From Rufibacter radiotolerans (GTDB taxonomy: Bacteria; Bacteroidota; Bacteroidia; Cytophagales; Hymenobacteraceae), in contig NZ_CP010777.1 in NCBI RefSeq assembly GCF_001078055.1, positions 1,448,408 through 1,512,407 on the forward strand: a DNA stretch of 64,000 nt, written 5' to 3'. Made by a program: the position numbers and the translations under genes. Below the pieces are notes generated by a model. The model saw only the letters and a program-made list of their open reading frames with translations. It made no database searches and had not been told where the DNA came from. Below are positions 1-8,446 of the stretch, in pieces; within the stretch, counting starts at the first letter, position 1; each line of letters begins with the position of its first letter.

Positions 1-634
1 GAAAATCAAGCACCCATCTGAGTTCGTGAAAGTTGGTGACAACTTAGACGTAGTAGTTCTGGAACTTGATGCTTCTGCCCGTCGTCTGGCCTTAGGCCAC
101 AAACAACTGGAAGAAAACCCTTGGGATACTTTCGCGTCTGTATTCACCGTTGGTTCTACCCACAAAGCAACTGTGTTAGAGAAATCTGACCGTGGTGCCA
201 CGTTGGAGCTGCCTTACGGTATTGAAGGATTCGCGTTCCCTAAAGGCTTAGCCAAAGAAGACGGTACTGCCGTTGAAGCTGGTGAGCAATTAGATTTCAA
301 AGTAACTGAGTTCTCTAAAGATGACCGTAAGATCATCTTGTCTCACACTGCCGTTCACACTGCCCAGCCAGAGGACGCCAAGCGTAAGAAATTTGAGAAG
401 AAGGAAACACCAGCCGCCGGTTCTGCCAAAGCTGCTGCTCCTGCTGCCCCTAAGAAAGACGAGGTTCGTTCTACCTTAGGTGACTTAGATGCGCTGTCTG
501 CGTTGAAAGACCAGATGATGGAAAACGAGAAAGAAGCCGGTGAGAAGAAGTTAGCTGCCGCGGCTCAGGCCCGCACTACTAAACCAGCCGATGCTGAATC
601 TACTGAAGCAGAATCTACTGAAACTGCCGAATAA
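1..634 (+). CDS. rpsA: 30S ribosomal protein S1, C-terminal part
   Basis: The reading frame is open from the left edge (codons begin at position 2), so the N-terminal part lies outside the window. The visible part has the end of one S1 RNA-binding repeat (DVVVLELD followed by RRLALGHKQLEENPW) and a complete final repeat (from about FTVGSTHKATVLE to KIILSHTAVH). A low-complexity tail rich in Ala, Lys and Glu follows. The LGHKQLEENPW junction is typical of ribosomal S1. The protein binds mRNA on the 30S subunit, which matters in Bacteroidota where few genes carry a Shine-Dalgarno sequence. A strong intrinsic terminator lies 31 bases after the stop. Identity is very likely; only the N-terminus cannot be checked. 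Confidence 0.95.
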   Translation, partial: KIKHPSEFVKVGDNLDVVVLELDASARRLALGHKQLEENPWDTFASVFTVGSTHKATVLEKSDRGATLELPYGIEGFAFPKGLAKEDGTAVEAGEQLDFKVTEFSKDDRKIILSHTAVHTAQPEDAKRKKFEKKETPAAGSAKAAAPAAPKKDEVRSTLGDLDALSALKDQMMENEKEAGEKKLAAAAQARTTKPADAESTEAESTETAE

Positions 635-664
635 TTTTGGGTAGGTAACTACCTGTCTATAAGG

Positions 665-694
665 GAGCCCCTGTTTTACAGGGGCTCTTTTTTT
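665..694 (+). terminator. Intrinsic terminator of rpsA
   Basis: A 10-bp stem GAGCCCCTGT / ACAGGGGCTC with a 3-nt loop is followed by a run of seven T. It ends rpsA transcription ahead of the tRNA gene. Confidence 0.9.
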
Positions 695-723
695 GTGCCT
701 GGGGTAAAAAAAGTGCCCTCAGA

Positions 724-754
724 TTGTGCCAGCATTAAAAGATGTGTATATTTG
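724..754 (+). promoter_or_regulatory. Bacteroidota-type promoter of tRNA-Cys
   Basis: A -33 element TTG at 724-726 and a -7 element TATATTTG at 747-754 are separated by 20 bases. This matches the Bacteroidota pattern TTG-N19/20-TAnnTTTG. The -7 box ends 13 bases before the mature tRNA 5' end. Confidence 0.75.
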
Positions 755-767
755 CACTCCCAATCAC

Positions 768-838
768 GGTAACGTGGCCGAGTGGCTAGGCAGAGCTCTG
801 CAAAAGCTCGTACAGCGGTTCGAATCCGCTCGTTACCT
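768..838 (+). tRNA. tRNA-Cys (anticodon GCA)
   Basis: A 71-nt cloverleaf can be drawn. The acceptor stem is GGTAACG/CGTTACC with discriminator T. The D-arm runs GCCGAGTGGCTAGGC. The anticodon stem is GAGCT/AGCTC with loop CTGCAAA, so the anticodon is GCA. The T-arm is AGCGG-TTCGAAT-CCGCT. CCA is not encoded (CA follows the discriminator), so it must be added after transcription. It has its own promoter and terminator and is a single-gene unit. Confidence 0.95.
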
Positions 839-852
839 CACAGAAGGACAAG

Positions 853-887
853 AACCCGCTTAGATTTATTTCTAAAGCGGGTTTTTT
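853..887 (+). terminator. Intrinsic terminator after tRNA-Cys
   Basis: The stem AACCCGCTT / AAGCGGGTT closes a short A/T-rich loop and is followed by TTTTTTG, 15 bases after the tRNA. Confidence 0.85.
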
Positions 888-1216
888 GTTTTCTGGCCGG
901 GAAACATATGGTAAACAATTTTACCGCTTCCTCCCCATCTATTTCTTCCTTCTTTCTGTCTTACTGGCACTTGGGTTTTCAAGTGAAAAGCCGCTTTTAG
1001 TAGTTGCCGCAACCCGGCTCTGTGGTATACTACATATATAGGCTTTGGCTAATCTTTTGAGGATATTTTTCGTAACCTAACCATCTGTTATCAATGTCAT
1101 GGAAGGAGGGAAGGCTCTTACGGCTGGGTTAACAATTTCTTAAAAAAAGCCTGCGCTACGGGCGTGGCACGTTAATCTAAAGAAGAGGTTTAAATGAGTT
1201 TAAAGACAGCAAGCGC
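888..1216. other. Intergenic region before cphB
   Basis: There is no convincing gene here. The only notable structure is a possible 8-codon leader ORF, ATG at 1194 to TGA at 1218-1220. Its stop overlaps the GTG start of cphB (sequence GTGA), which would permit translational coupling. No clear -7 box was found. An imperfect palindrome GTGGTATACTAC near 1021-1033 has no assigned role. Confidence 0.4.
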
Positions 1217-2098
1217 GTGAAAGTTTCTGAACAAGAGAAGAAGCCCAGGCAATCTATTGAGTATAAACTCCCCAATGGAACGGTGATAGCCATAGGAGGG
1301 AAAGAAAACAAAGGAGAGAGCCCAGAGGAAGAGGAAGACCAAGGACGAAACATCAATTTTGAGAAGACCGAGATTCTGGAGCGCTTTCTCCAGGAGCTTC
1401 AGGGTAAAAATCCACTTATAGTCGTAATCCCCACCGCTTCCACTCAGCCAAAGAAAGCCGGGAAAACCTATGTAGACGTATTCAAAAAACTGAAGGCCAA
1501 CCACGTGGAGATCCTGGACATCCGTTCTCGGGAAGATTCCTGCAACCCCAAGTTCCTTAAGGTCATAGAGAAAGCGGCGGGGATTATGTTCACCGGTGGC
1601 GACCAATTGCGGCTTACCTCCATCTTCGGTGGCACCGAGATCATGCGTCTGATAAAGGAACGGTATTTCAATGAAAAATTGGTAGTGGCCGGCACCAGTG
1701 CCGGGGCCGCCGCCATGTCTACCCAAATGATCTACCAGGGCAAGAATGACGCAGGTTTTATCAAAGGCTCCGTAAGTATCACTGCGGGCCTGGAGTTGCT
1801 GAATGACGTAGCCATTGACACGCATTTCATCTCGCGGGGCCGTATTGTGCGTATGTTACAGATGATTGCCACCAACCCTACATTCATTGGCATTGGCCTG
1901 GAGGAAGATACGGGCGTGGTAGTGAAGAAAGGCCGTGAGATGGAAGTGGTAGGCAGTGGGTTGGTGACGGTGGTAGACGGAAGGTGCATCACCAACACCA
2001 ATATTTACGAAGTAAAAGAAGGGGTACCCGTAACCATAAGAGACATGACCGTACATCTGCTGGGTAAAGGAGATACTTATACCATTGAAGTTTTTTAA
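1217..2098 (+). CDS. cphB: Cyanophycinase
   Basis: This 293-aa serine peptidase of family S51 cuts cyanophycin (multi-L-arginyl-poly-L-aspartate) into beta-Asp-Arg dipeptides, presumably in the cytoplasm because no signal peptide is seen. The nucleophile motif GTSAGAAAMS puts the catalytic Ser at about residue 161. The FTGGDQLRL motif (about 116-124) and the THFISRGR segment are also typical of cyanophycinases. The start is GTG at 1217; no in-frame ATG fits, and an upstream ATG at 1194 opens only an 8-codon ORF. cphA follows 44 bases downstream on the same strand, so the two probably form an operon. Length is normal for bacterial CphB, although a charged stretch (about residues 28-45, rich in Glu) is inserted near the N-terminus. 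Confidence 0.93.
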   Translation: MKVSEQEKKPRQSIEYKLPNGTVIAIGGKENKGESPEEEEDQGRNINFEKTEILERFLQELQGKNPLIVVIPTASTQPKKAGKTYVDVFKKLKANHVEILDIRSREDSCNPKFLKVIEKAAGIMFTGGDQLRLTSIFGGTEIMRLIKERYFNEKLVVAGTSAGAAAMSTQMIYQGKNDAGFIKGSVSITAGLELLNDVAIDTHFISRGRIVRMLQMIATNPTFIGIGLEEDTGVVVKKGREMEVVGSGLVTVVDGRCITNTNIYEVKEGVPVTIRDMTVHLLGKGDTYTIEVF

Positions 2099-2142
2099 AA
2101 ACAAATTTAAACTATTCACTCCCCTGGGAGTGAAGCTCTTTT

Positions 2143-4773
2143 ATGAAAATCGCTGAGATACGCATTATGCGTGGACCAAATTACTGGTCTGTGAAACACC
2201 CTAAAATTGTAGTGCTCAAACTGGACATGGAGGAACATGCCGGGGTCCTTACTACCCAGATCCCGGAGTTTGGCACACGGTTGCTGAAAATGTTCCCGGG
2301 AATGGCAGAGCACCGGAGCACCGAAGGGCATGAAGGAGGCTATATGAAGCGGGTTCAGGAAATAGGGGTGCCTCTGAGCAATGTGTTGGAGCATGTGGCC
2401 CTTGAACTGCAAACTCTGGGCGGTATGAATTCCGGTTTCGGCCGAAATTATCACGCCCCCCAGCCAGGATTTGAATATGTAGTCTTCTCTTACCAGGAAG
2501 AAAAAGCCGGCGAGTATGCCGCCCACGCCGCCCTTCGTGCCGTTCTGGCGTTGGCCAAAAATGAGCCTTATGATATCTCCCCAGATATAGAGAAACTGCA
2601 TGAGATACGGGAAGACGAGCACCTGGGGCCGAGTACTTACTCCATTGTCTCAGAAGCGGTGGCCCGGGGCATCCCTTACATACGGTTAAACAAGAACTCC
2701 CTTATCCAGCTGGGCTACGGCGTGAACCAGAAGCGAATTCAGGCGACCATGACCTGCCGGACCGCTTCTTTTGCGGTAGAGATAGCCGGAGATAAAAACG
2801 CCACCAAGGAAATGCTTTATGAAGCGGGCGTTCCTGTCCCTAAAGGGGATATTGTCTATGACCTGGCGGAACTGAAGCAGGCGGTTAAAGATTTAGGCTA
2901 TCCTATTGTCACCAAACCTCTGGACGGCAACCATGGCAAAGGTGCGGGTATCAACATCAAAACCTGGGAAGAGGCCGTAACGGGCTTTGAAATGGCCCGC
3001 AAATATTCTGATGCCGTGATTGTGGAGCAGTTCATTGAAGGGTTTGATTTCCGGCTGCTGGTGGTTAACAAAAAGTTTGTAGCCGCCGCCAAGCGCACAC
3101 CGGCCATGGTGGTAGGCGATGGCACTTCTACGGTGCAGCAACTTATTGATAAGGTTAACAGTGACCCACGCCGGGGGGTGGGCCATGAGAAGGTGCTTAC
3201 CAAAATTACCCTGGACAATGACACCAACGGAATCCTGGTCAAAAAAGGATATACCCTGGAGACCGTACCCGCAGCCGGCGAAGAACTTTACCTCAAAAGC
3301 ACCGCCAATCTTTCTACCGGCGGTACTGCCACAGATGTTACCGATCTTATTGACCCCTACAACGTGCTCATGGCCGAGCGGATTGCCGGCACCATTGGCC
3401 TGGACATCTGTGGTATAGACGTGGTCACCTCAGATATTGCCATTCCTTTACAGGAGGCCCGGGGTGCGGTGATTGAGGTGAACGCGGCCCCCGGTTTCAG
3501 GATGCATACGTCCCCCACTGATGGCTTGCCCCGGAACGTGGCCGAGCCCGTGATAGACATGCTTTTCCCGGGCCAGTGCCCATCCCGTATTCCAATCATT
3601 GCCATTACCGGTACCAACGGCAAAACCACCACTACCCGCCTTATTGCCCATATGGTGAAATCTAAAGGCTATCAAGTAGGCTTTACCACCACAGACGGCA
3701 TCTATATTCAGGATAAGTTACTGGAGAAAGGTGACACCACAGGGTCTAAAAGTGCGGAATTTGTGCTGCGCGACCCTACCGTGAATTTTGCCGTGCTGGA
3801 GTGCGCCCGCGGGGGCATGTTGCGCTCTGGACTGGGCTTTGAGCAATGTGACATTGGCATTGTGACCAACGTTGCCGAAGACCACATGGGGCTTCGCGAC
3901 ATCTATACCTTAGAAGACATGGCCCGCGTGAAGGCGGTGGTACCCAAGAGCGTGAGTAAAAACGGCTATGCCATCCTGAACGCCGATGATGACAACGTGT
4001 TTGCTATGGCTACTGATGTGGAGTCTAAGGTTGCCTTTTTCAGTATGGATGAGAACAACCCGCGCATTTTAAAGCACGTGGCCCAGGGAGGCCTGGCGGC
4101 GGTGTTTGAGAACGGTTTCATTTCCATCTTCAAGAACACCTATAAAATACGCGTAGACCGCGTGGCGGATATTCCGCTCACGTTTGGGGGAAGGGCCAGG
4201 TTCAATATTGAGAACGTGCTGGCGGCCACGCTGGCGGGCTATATTTCCCAATTTGAGATCTCAGAGATCAAAACCGCTTTGCGCACCTTCTTGCCCTCGG
4301 CCTCCAAGACGCCCGGCCGTATGAACCTCTTCAAATTCCCTACCTTTGAGGTGCTGGTTGATTATGCGCACAACCCTGCGGGCATGAAAGGCATTGCCGA
4401 ATTCCTGCAGAATGTGGATGCCCGCAAGCACGTGGGAGTAGTGGCAGGAGTAGGGGACCGCCGCGATGAGGATATCTTTGAGTTAGGCAAACTGGCCGCC
4501 AAGATGTTTGATGAGGTCATCATTAGAACGGACAAGGACCTGCGGGGCCGGTCAGCTGATGAGATCAACAACATTGTGATTGAGGGCATTATGCACGTAG
4601 ACCCGGCCAAGCCCGTGAAGGTGATTCAGCAGGAGATGATTGCCATAGCCTATGCCCTGGAGCATGCAGAGAAGAACTCGTTTATCACCATTTTCTCAGA
4701 AGACATACCTGAGGCCATTAAGCTCATTGAGAACTTCAAGGTGATCCAGGACCGTAGGGTCATGCTGGATTAG
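2143..4773 (+). CDS. cphA: Cyanophycin synthetase
   Basis: The 876-aa enzyme makes cyanophycin from Asp and Arg with ATP, without ribosomes. Three parts can be seen: an N-terminal CphA domain (about 1-160), a central ATP-grasp domain (about 215-470, with KPLDGNHGKGAGINI), and a C-terminal Mur-ligase-like domain. The Mur P-loop GTNGKTTTT lies at about residue 490, and the late motif DYAHNPAGMKGI matches Mur ligases. Length agrees with family members of about 870-900 aa. It follows cphB, so synthesis and breakdown of this nitrogen/carbon reserve are encoded together. The stop TAG is followed by a GTGA repeat that supplies an immediate in-frame TGA, then a terminator. Confidence 0.96.
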   Translation: MKIAEIRIMRGPNYWSVKHPKIVVLKLDMEEHAGVLTTQIPEFGTRLLKMFPGMAEHRSTEGHEGGYMKRVQEIGVPLSNVLEHVALELQTLGGMNSGFGRNYHAPQPGFEYVVFSYQEEKAGEYAAHAALRAVLALAKNEPYDISPDIEKLHEIREDEHLGPSTYSIVSEAVARGIPYIRLNKNSLIQLGYGVNQKRIQATMTCRTASFAVEIAGDKNATKEMLYEAGVPVPKGDIVYDLAELKQAVKDLGYPIVTKPLDGNHGKGAGINIKTWEEAVTGFEMARKYSDAVIVEQFIEGFDFRLLVVNKKFVAAAKRTPAMVVGDGTSTVQQLIDKVNSDPRRGVGHEKVLTKITLDNDTNGILVKKGYTLETVPAAGEELYLKSTANLSTGGTATDVTDLIDPYNVLMAERIAGTIGLDICGIDVVTSDIAIPLQEARGAVIEVNAAPGFRMHTSPTDGLPRNVAEPVIDMLFPGQCPSRIPIIAITGTNGKTTTTRLIAHMVKSKGYQVGFTTTDGIYIQDKLLEKGDTTGSKSAEFVLRDPTVNFAVLECARGGMLRSGLGFEQCDIGIVTNVAEDHMGLRDIYTLEDMARVKAVVPKSVSKNGYAILNADDDNVFAMATDVESKVAFFSMDENNPRILKHVAQGGLAAVFENGFISIFKNTYKIRVDRVADIPLTFGGRARFNIENVLAATLAGYISQFEISEIKTALRTFLPSASKTPGRMNLFKFPTFEVLVDYAHNPAGMKGIAEFLQNVDARKHVGVVAGVGDRRDEDIFELGKLAAKMFDEVIIRTDKDLRGRSADEINNIVIEGIMHVDPAKPVKVIQQEMIAIAYALEHAEKNSFITIFSEDIPEAIKLIENFKVIQDRRVMLD

Positions 4774-4803
4774 TGAGTGAGTGAGTGAGTGAGTGAGTGA
4801 GTG
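4773..4803. repeat. (GTGA)n microsatellite after the cphA stop codon
   Basis: About 7.75 perfect GTGA units start on the last base of the cphA stop codon. Because the unit is 4 bases long, every reading frame meets a TGA within 12 bases. A longer tract sits at 48962 in the same position relative to a stop codon. Confidence 0.95.
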
Positions 4804-4810
4804 CAAAACA

Positions 4811-4846
4811 AAAGAGCCCCGAAACATTTCTGTTTCGGGGCTCTTT
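4811..4846. terminator. Bidirectional terminator between cphA and the coiled-coil gene
   Basis: The stem AAAGAGCCCCGAAACA / TGTTTCGGGGCTCTTT has a TTTC loop, with A-rich and T-rich sides. It lies between two convergent genes and can serve both strands. Confidence 0.88.
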
Positions 4847-4870
4847 TTATGAAAACGTGCTTAAAACAGA

Positions 4871-5836
4871 TTATTTAAGCGTGAAAGAGGTAGTGCCTAT
4901 CAGGTAGCCTTCGGTGTAAAGTTCTACGGTGTGCTTGCCGGTTTTAAAAGGGGCGCCTTTAGAGTAGATAAAAGTTACCTGCTGGTTCGTGTTATCAAAG
5001 ACGATGTCACGCTTGGCGGTGTAAAACTGCTCTTTCCCTTCATACTCAAACGTGCCTGACCCGGTGGCCAAGTTGTAGAGGGCAGACCCGTCTGGCTCAA
5101 TCAGGCGCATGAGAATCTCTTTGTTCTCTTTAGCGGCCACTTCATTCTTGCCTAGCTTGAACGTCAGTTTGATTTTGTCTACGCGCTTGGCTTTGTATTC
5201 TTCCTCGTCGTCGGTTTTCTCTTTGCCGCGGTCATTCAAGATACTCACGGCTAGGTTCTGGGCTTCCAGCTTGGAGGCCAGCGCCACTTTCTCAGAAAGG
5301 GCCGTATTGTTGGTGGCAAGCGAAACAATAGAGTCAGAGAGCTTGTTCTGGGTGGTTTTCAAGCCTTTCACCTCCGTGAACAGTTCCTCGTTATCCGTTT
5401 GCAGTTTGGCTACTTCCTCGTCTTTCTTCTGCAGGGCCATCTCCAGGTTCTGCGCCCTTAACTGGAAACGCTTCTGGTCTGCCACCGTGAACGAGCTGTT
5501 TCTGAAGGCCCTCAACTGGGCAAGGTCACTGTTAATGGCAGCAATCCTGGACTCCAGGGAGTCATTGGTAAGGCCCATAGACTTCAACTCGGCGCTCTGG
5601 CGCTCAAAGTCTGCCTTAAGGGTCTCATATACTTTGATCTGGTTTTCCAGCTCGGTGCTTTTCACCTTAATGATTTCCTTCTGCTCCTCATTCTCCTGGG
5701 TCTTCTGCTGCTGCATATAAATCAGGATGCCGTTAATGCTGAGCAAAACAATGATCAGGCCTACAACTAGTAATTTACGGTTGCTATCCTTCTCGGGGGT
5801 TCGGTTGCTTTCCTTCTCAAGTGTATCGTTCGCCAT
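4871..5836 (-). CDS. Membrane-anchored coiled-coil protein of unknown function
   Basis: The protein has 321 aa. A short charged N-terminus (about 1-21) precedes one transmembrane helix (about 22-41, LLVVGLIIVLLSINGILIYM). A long coiled coil rich in Glu, Lys, Leu and Gln follows (about 45-205). The C-terminal 110 residues look like a beta-sandwich (KIKLTFKLGKNE through HTVELYTEGYLIGTTSFTLK). The likely topology is an inner-membrane anchor with a large extracytoplasmic part. I do not recognise a named family, although similar conserved hypothetical proteins occur in Bacteroidota. It is convergent with cphA across a shared terminator and appears to be transcribed alone. Confidence 0.8.
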   Translation of the reverse strand: MANDTLEKESNRTPEKDSNRKLLVVGLIIVLLSINGILIYMQQQKTQENEEQKEIIKVKSTELENQIKVYETLKADFERQSAELKSMGLTNDSLESRIAAINSDLAQLRAFRNSSFTVADQKRFQLRAQNLEMALQKKDEEVAKLQTDNEELFTEVKGLKTTQNKLSDSIVSLATNNTALSEKVALASKLEAQNLAVSILNDRGKEKTDDEEEYKAKRVDKIKLTFKLGKNEVAAKENKEILMRLIEPDGSALYNLATGSGTFEYEGKEQFYTAKRDIVFDNTNQQVTFIYSKGAPFKTGKHTVELYTEGYLIGTTSFTLK

Positions 5837-5944
5837 AGCGGGTTCTGGGATGGGTTTAATGGATTTTAGGCTCTACCTATTCTTACAAAAATACGCTTCT
5901 CAGAATCCTTTGCAAATTATGGGTTAAAATACTTACTTCAGCCC

Positions 5945-6562
5945 ATGAGCCAGGAAGCCATTCTAGATCAACAGTACTGGGAGCAGCGCTACCGCCAGCA
6001 GCAAACCGGCTGGGACGTCGGCGCCATCACGCCGCCCCTAAAAGCCTACGTGGATCAGTTACCCACCAAAGACCTCAAGATCCTGATCCCGGGCGGGGGC
6101 AACGGGTACGAGGCCGAATACCTGCACCAGCAGGGTTTCACGCAGGTCTATCTGCTGGACATTGCAGCGGCCCCGCTCCAGAACTTCAGGGAACGCGTCC
6201 CCACTTTTCCGGCGGAGCACCTGTTGCAGGAGGATTTCTACACCCTTTCTCAGTCCTCTTTTGACTTGGTTATAGAGCAGACATTCTTTTGCGCCCTGCC
6301 CCGGTCTTTGCGCGGCGCCTACGCCCGGCAGATGTTTGAGATCCTGAAACCCGCCGGGAAGCTGGCCGGGGTCTTGTTTTCGGAGGAGTTCACCGCGCCC
6401 GGTCCGCCCTTTGGCGGAAGGTCAGCCGAGTACCAGGCCTATTTTGAACCCTATTTCAAATTCCTGCACTTTGAGCCCTGCTACAATTCAGTAAAGCCCC
6501 GCCAGGGGAAAGAACTGTTCATAGAGCTGGAAAGACGGGAGCGGCCTCAGTTTATCGCGTAA
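5945..6562 (+). CDS. SAM-dependent methyltransferase, thiopurine methyltransferase (TPMT)-like
   Basis: A 205-aa class I methyltransferase. The N-terminus WEQRYRQQQTGWDVGAITPPL is typical of the TPMT-like family. The SAM-binding motif I is ILIPGGGNGYEAEYL (about residues 49-63), followed by the acidic residue of motif II (VYLLDIA). EQTFFCALPRSLR resembles motif IV. The substrate is unknown; relatives act on thiols, selenols or halides. It has no operon partner: a divergent coiled-coil gene lies upstream and kdsA about 200 bases downstream. Confidence 0.88.
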   Translation: MSQEAILDQQYWEQRYRQQQTGWDVGAITPPLKAYVDQLPTKDLKILIPGGGNGYEAEYLHQQGFTQVYLLDIAAAPLQNFRERVPTFPAEHLLQEDFYTLSQSSFDLVIEQTFFCALPRSLRGAYARQMFEILKPAGKLAGVLFSEEFTAPGPPFGGRSAEYQAYFEPYFKFLHFEPCYNSVKPRQGKELFIELERRERPQFIA

Positions 6563-6569
6563 GATTATG

Positions 6570-6577
6570 TACTTTTG
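6570..6577 (+). promoter_or_regulatory. Possible -7 box upstream of kdsA
   Basis: TACTTTTG matches TAnnTTTG just after the methyltransferase stop codon. No good -33 TTG is placed correctly and the leader to kdsA would be about 185 bases, so this is tentative. Confidence 0.3.
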
Positions 6578-6630
6578 GCCGCGGGTAATCTGTAAGCCAT
6601 ACTTGCTCATTTTCTCCTTTTCGGGGAAAG

Positions 6631-6670
6631 CTGTTTTAAGAGTGTTTTCTTGAAAACGGCCCCAAAACAG
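6631..6670. repeat. Palindromic repeat, copy 1 (imperfect)
   Basis: A 40-bp copy of the dispersed palindrome, with outer ends CTGTTTT/AAAACAG and centre TTTTCTTGAAAA. The arms differ at several positions (AAGAGTG against CGGCCCC). It lies in the gap before kdsA. Confidence 0.8.
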
Positions 6671-6765
6671 AGGAACAAGTAGATTAGGCCAATAATCGGT
6701 CCTTACAACAATTGATTTCCTGCGTACAAAATACCATCCAGAGAGATACTAAACAGTAAAAGAAT

Positions 6766-7584
6766 ATGATCATTACCATCCCAAACCTACAGCATACGTC
6801 CTCCGGGAATTTCTTTCTCATGGCAGGTCCCTGCGCCATTGAAGGCGAAGAAATGGCCATGGAGATTGCCGAGCAACTGGTCCAGATCTCTGACCGTCTG
6901 CAGATTCCTTTGATCTTCAAGGGTTCTTACCGCAAGGCCAACCGTTCCAGAAGAGACTCGTTTACGGGCATAGGCGATGAGAAGGCCCTGCGTATTCTGG
7001 AGAAAGTGGGTAAGACCTTCAATATCCCCACCGTCACCGACATCCATGAAACCCATGAGGCCGCCATGGCCGCCGAGTTTGTAGACGTACTCCAAATTCC
7101 CGCGTTCCTGTGCCGCCAGACAGACCTATTGATTGCCGCCGCCGAGACCGGCAAGGTGGTGAATATTAAAAAGGGGCAGTTTCTGTCTGGCGAGTCTATG
7201 CGGTTTGCCGTGGAGAAAGTAAAGGAATCTGGCAATGGCAATGTCATCCTCACGGACCGGGGCAACTCCTTCGGGTATTCAGACCTGGTGGTGGATTTTA
7301 GGAACATCACCATCATGCGCGAGAACCAGGTGCCGGTGGTCATGGACGTAACCCACTCCCTTCAGCAGCCCAACCAGTCCTCAGGCGTGACCGGGGGCCG
7401 GCCTGCCTTGATTGAGACCATTGCCAAAGCAGCCATCGCCGTGGGCGCCGACGGGTTGTTTCTTGAGACGCACCCAGACCCTATGTCGGCCCGTTCAGAC
7501 GGTGCCAACATGTTGCCGCTGGCGCAGCTGGAAAGCCTTATGCGCCGCCTGATCAGGATTAGAGAAGCCATCCAGTTTGAATAA
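6766..7584 (+). CDS. kdsA: 3-deoxy-8-phosphooctulonate (KDO-8-P) synthase
   Basis: The 272-aa enzyme condenses phosphoenolpyruvate with arabinose-5-phosphate to make KDO-8-phosphate, the first committed step to the KDO of lipopolysaccharide. Family motifs are visible: MAGPCAIEGEE near the N-terminus, FKGSYRKANRSRRDSFTG, VTDIHE, and DVTHSLQQPN in the C-terminal half. The metal-site Cys of some family members would fall in the GPCAIE segment. Length fits the family. The start ATG at 6766 begins MIITIPNLQ. It appears monocistronic, ending at a 20-bp perfect hairpin. Confidence 0.96.
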   Translation: MIITIPNLQHTSSGNFFLMAGPCAIEGEEMAMEIAEQLVQISDRLQIPLIFKGSYRKANRSRRDSFTGIGDEKALRILEKVGKTFNIPTVTDIHETHEAAMAAEFVDVLQIPAFLCRQTDLLIAAAETGKVVNIKKGQFLSGESMRFAVEKVKESGNGNVILTDRGNSFGYSDLVVDFRNITIMRENQVPVVMDVTHSLQQPNQSSGVTGGRPALIETIAKAAIAVGADGLFLETHPDPMSARSDGANMLPLAQLESLMRRLIRIREAIQFE

Positions 7585-7586
7585 TA

Positions 7587-7630
7587 AAGCGTTTCGGGCC
7601 TGTTTTACCAAAAACAGGCCCGAAACGCTT
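7587..7630. repeat. Palindromic repeat, copy 2 (perfect, terminator-like)
   Basis: Two perfectly complementary 20-bp arms (AAGCGTTTCGGGCCTGTTTT on the left) flank the loop ACCA. The arm carries GTTTCGGG where most copies have GTTTTGAG, and the opposite arm carries the matching changes. It lies between convergent kdsA and a methyltransferase and is followed by TTATAAAAA, so it could terminate both. Confidence 0.95.
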
Positions 7631-7646
7631 TTATAAAAAGTAAAGG

Positions 7647-8417
7647 CTAGAAACGCAGCGTGAAATGCTGCTTGGGTTGGTTTGTTCTAAAGAAGACCAG
7701 CCCCATATAGAACAAGTCTACTGTGAGCAGCACCCGCGGGTGCTGCTTTATTTTTTGCCAGGCCTGCGCCATCTCACTGGACCAGTAAATATCATCAAAG
7801 ATAAAAACGCTGCCTTCATGTGCTTTGGAGAGGCATTCCTCAAAATACCGCAGGGTAGGCTCATAGCGGTGGTTACCGTCAAAGAACACAAAATCCACCT
7901 TGTCCAGTTTCTGCAGGGTCTGGGAAAGGGTCTGGTCCAGGTTACCTTCCACTATCTTTATTTGGGCCAAGCCCAGAGCGTCCAGGTTTTTACGGGCTTG
8001 GGCGGCAATGGCGGGGCAGCCTTCAAAGGTGTAGAAGTCAGCAGATTGGCGGGCCAGGCCCAGGTAGGCGCTGGTGAGGCCCAAGGAAGTACCCAACTCC
8101 AGCATGGTGGCCGGCTGAAAATGGTTGGCCAGCCTGAATAGCAACTGACCTAAACGGGCGGATTTGGCCGCCGTGATGGCAATGTCGGCTACCTTCCGCT
8201 TGCGGGTAGCGCCCACGTGAGAACCGGCCCCAAAGTCCGTGACCTCCAGCACGGTCTGGTCCTGCAGGAGCTGTTGGCGCAAGCCCTCCACGGCGTCATA
8301 AGCCGGAAAATGACCTTTGTGGTGGATGATGTGGCAATAAAGATTGAAGACGAAAGGGGAGTGCAAACCATGCGCATTCCCTGAACGCCACCAGAAGGAG
8401 GCGTACCTGTAGATCAT
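7647..8417 (-). CDS. Class I SAM-dependent O-methyltransferase-like protein
   Basis: A 256-aa protein. SAM-binding motif I is MLELGTSLGLTSAYLGLA, followed by the acidic strand end FYTFEGCP. FVFFDGNHRYEPTLRYFEECL and VFIFDDIYWSSEM carry the acidic residues seen in catechol-type O-methyltransferases. The N-terminal stretch ASFWWRSGNAHGLHSPFVFNLY is a conserved signature of a Bacteroidota group. I chose ATG at 8417; the alternative start at 8432 is TTG. The substrate is unknown. It follows apaG by about 30 bases on the same strand and may be cotranscribed. Confidence 0.85.
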   Translation of the reverse strand: MIYRYASFWWRSGNAHGLHSPFVFNLYCHIIHHKGHFPAYDAVEGLRQQLLQDQTVLEVTDFGAGSHVGATRKRKVADIAITAAKSARLGQLLFRLANHFQPATMLELGTSLGLTSAYLGLARQSADFYTFEGCPAIAAQARKNLDALGLAQIKIVEGNLDQTLSQTLQKLDKVDFVFFDGNHRYEPTLRYFEECLSKAHEGSVFIFDDIYWSSEMAQAWQKIKQHPRVLLTVDLFYMGLVFFRTNQPKQHFTLRF

Positions 8418-8446
8418 TGCGGCGTGCTGCAAAGCCAGAAACGGGA

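Noticed and set aside
782..1000. 72-codon frame over tRNA-Cys
   Set aside because: It overlaps the tRNA and its terminator and has no protein-like features.
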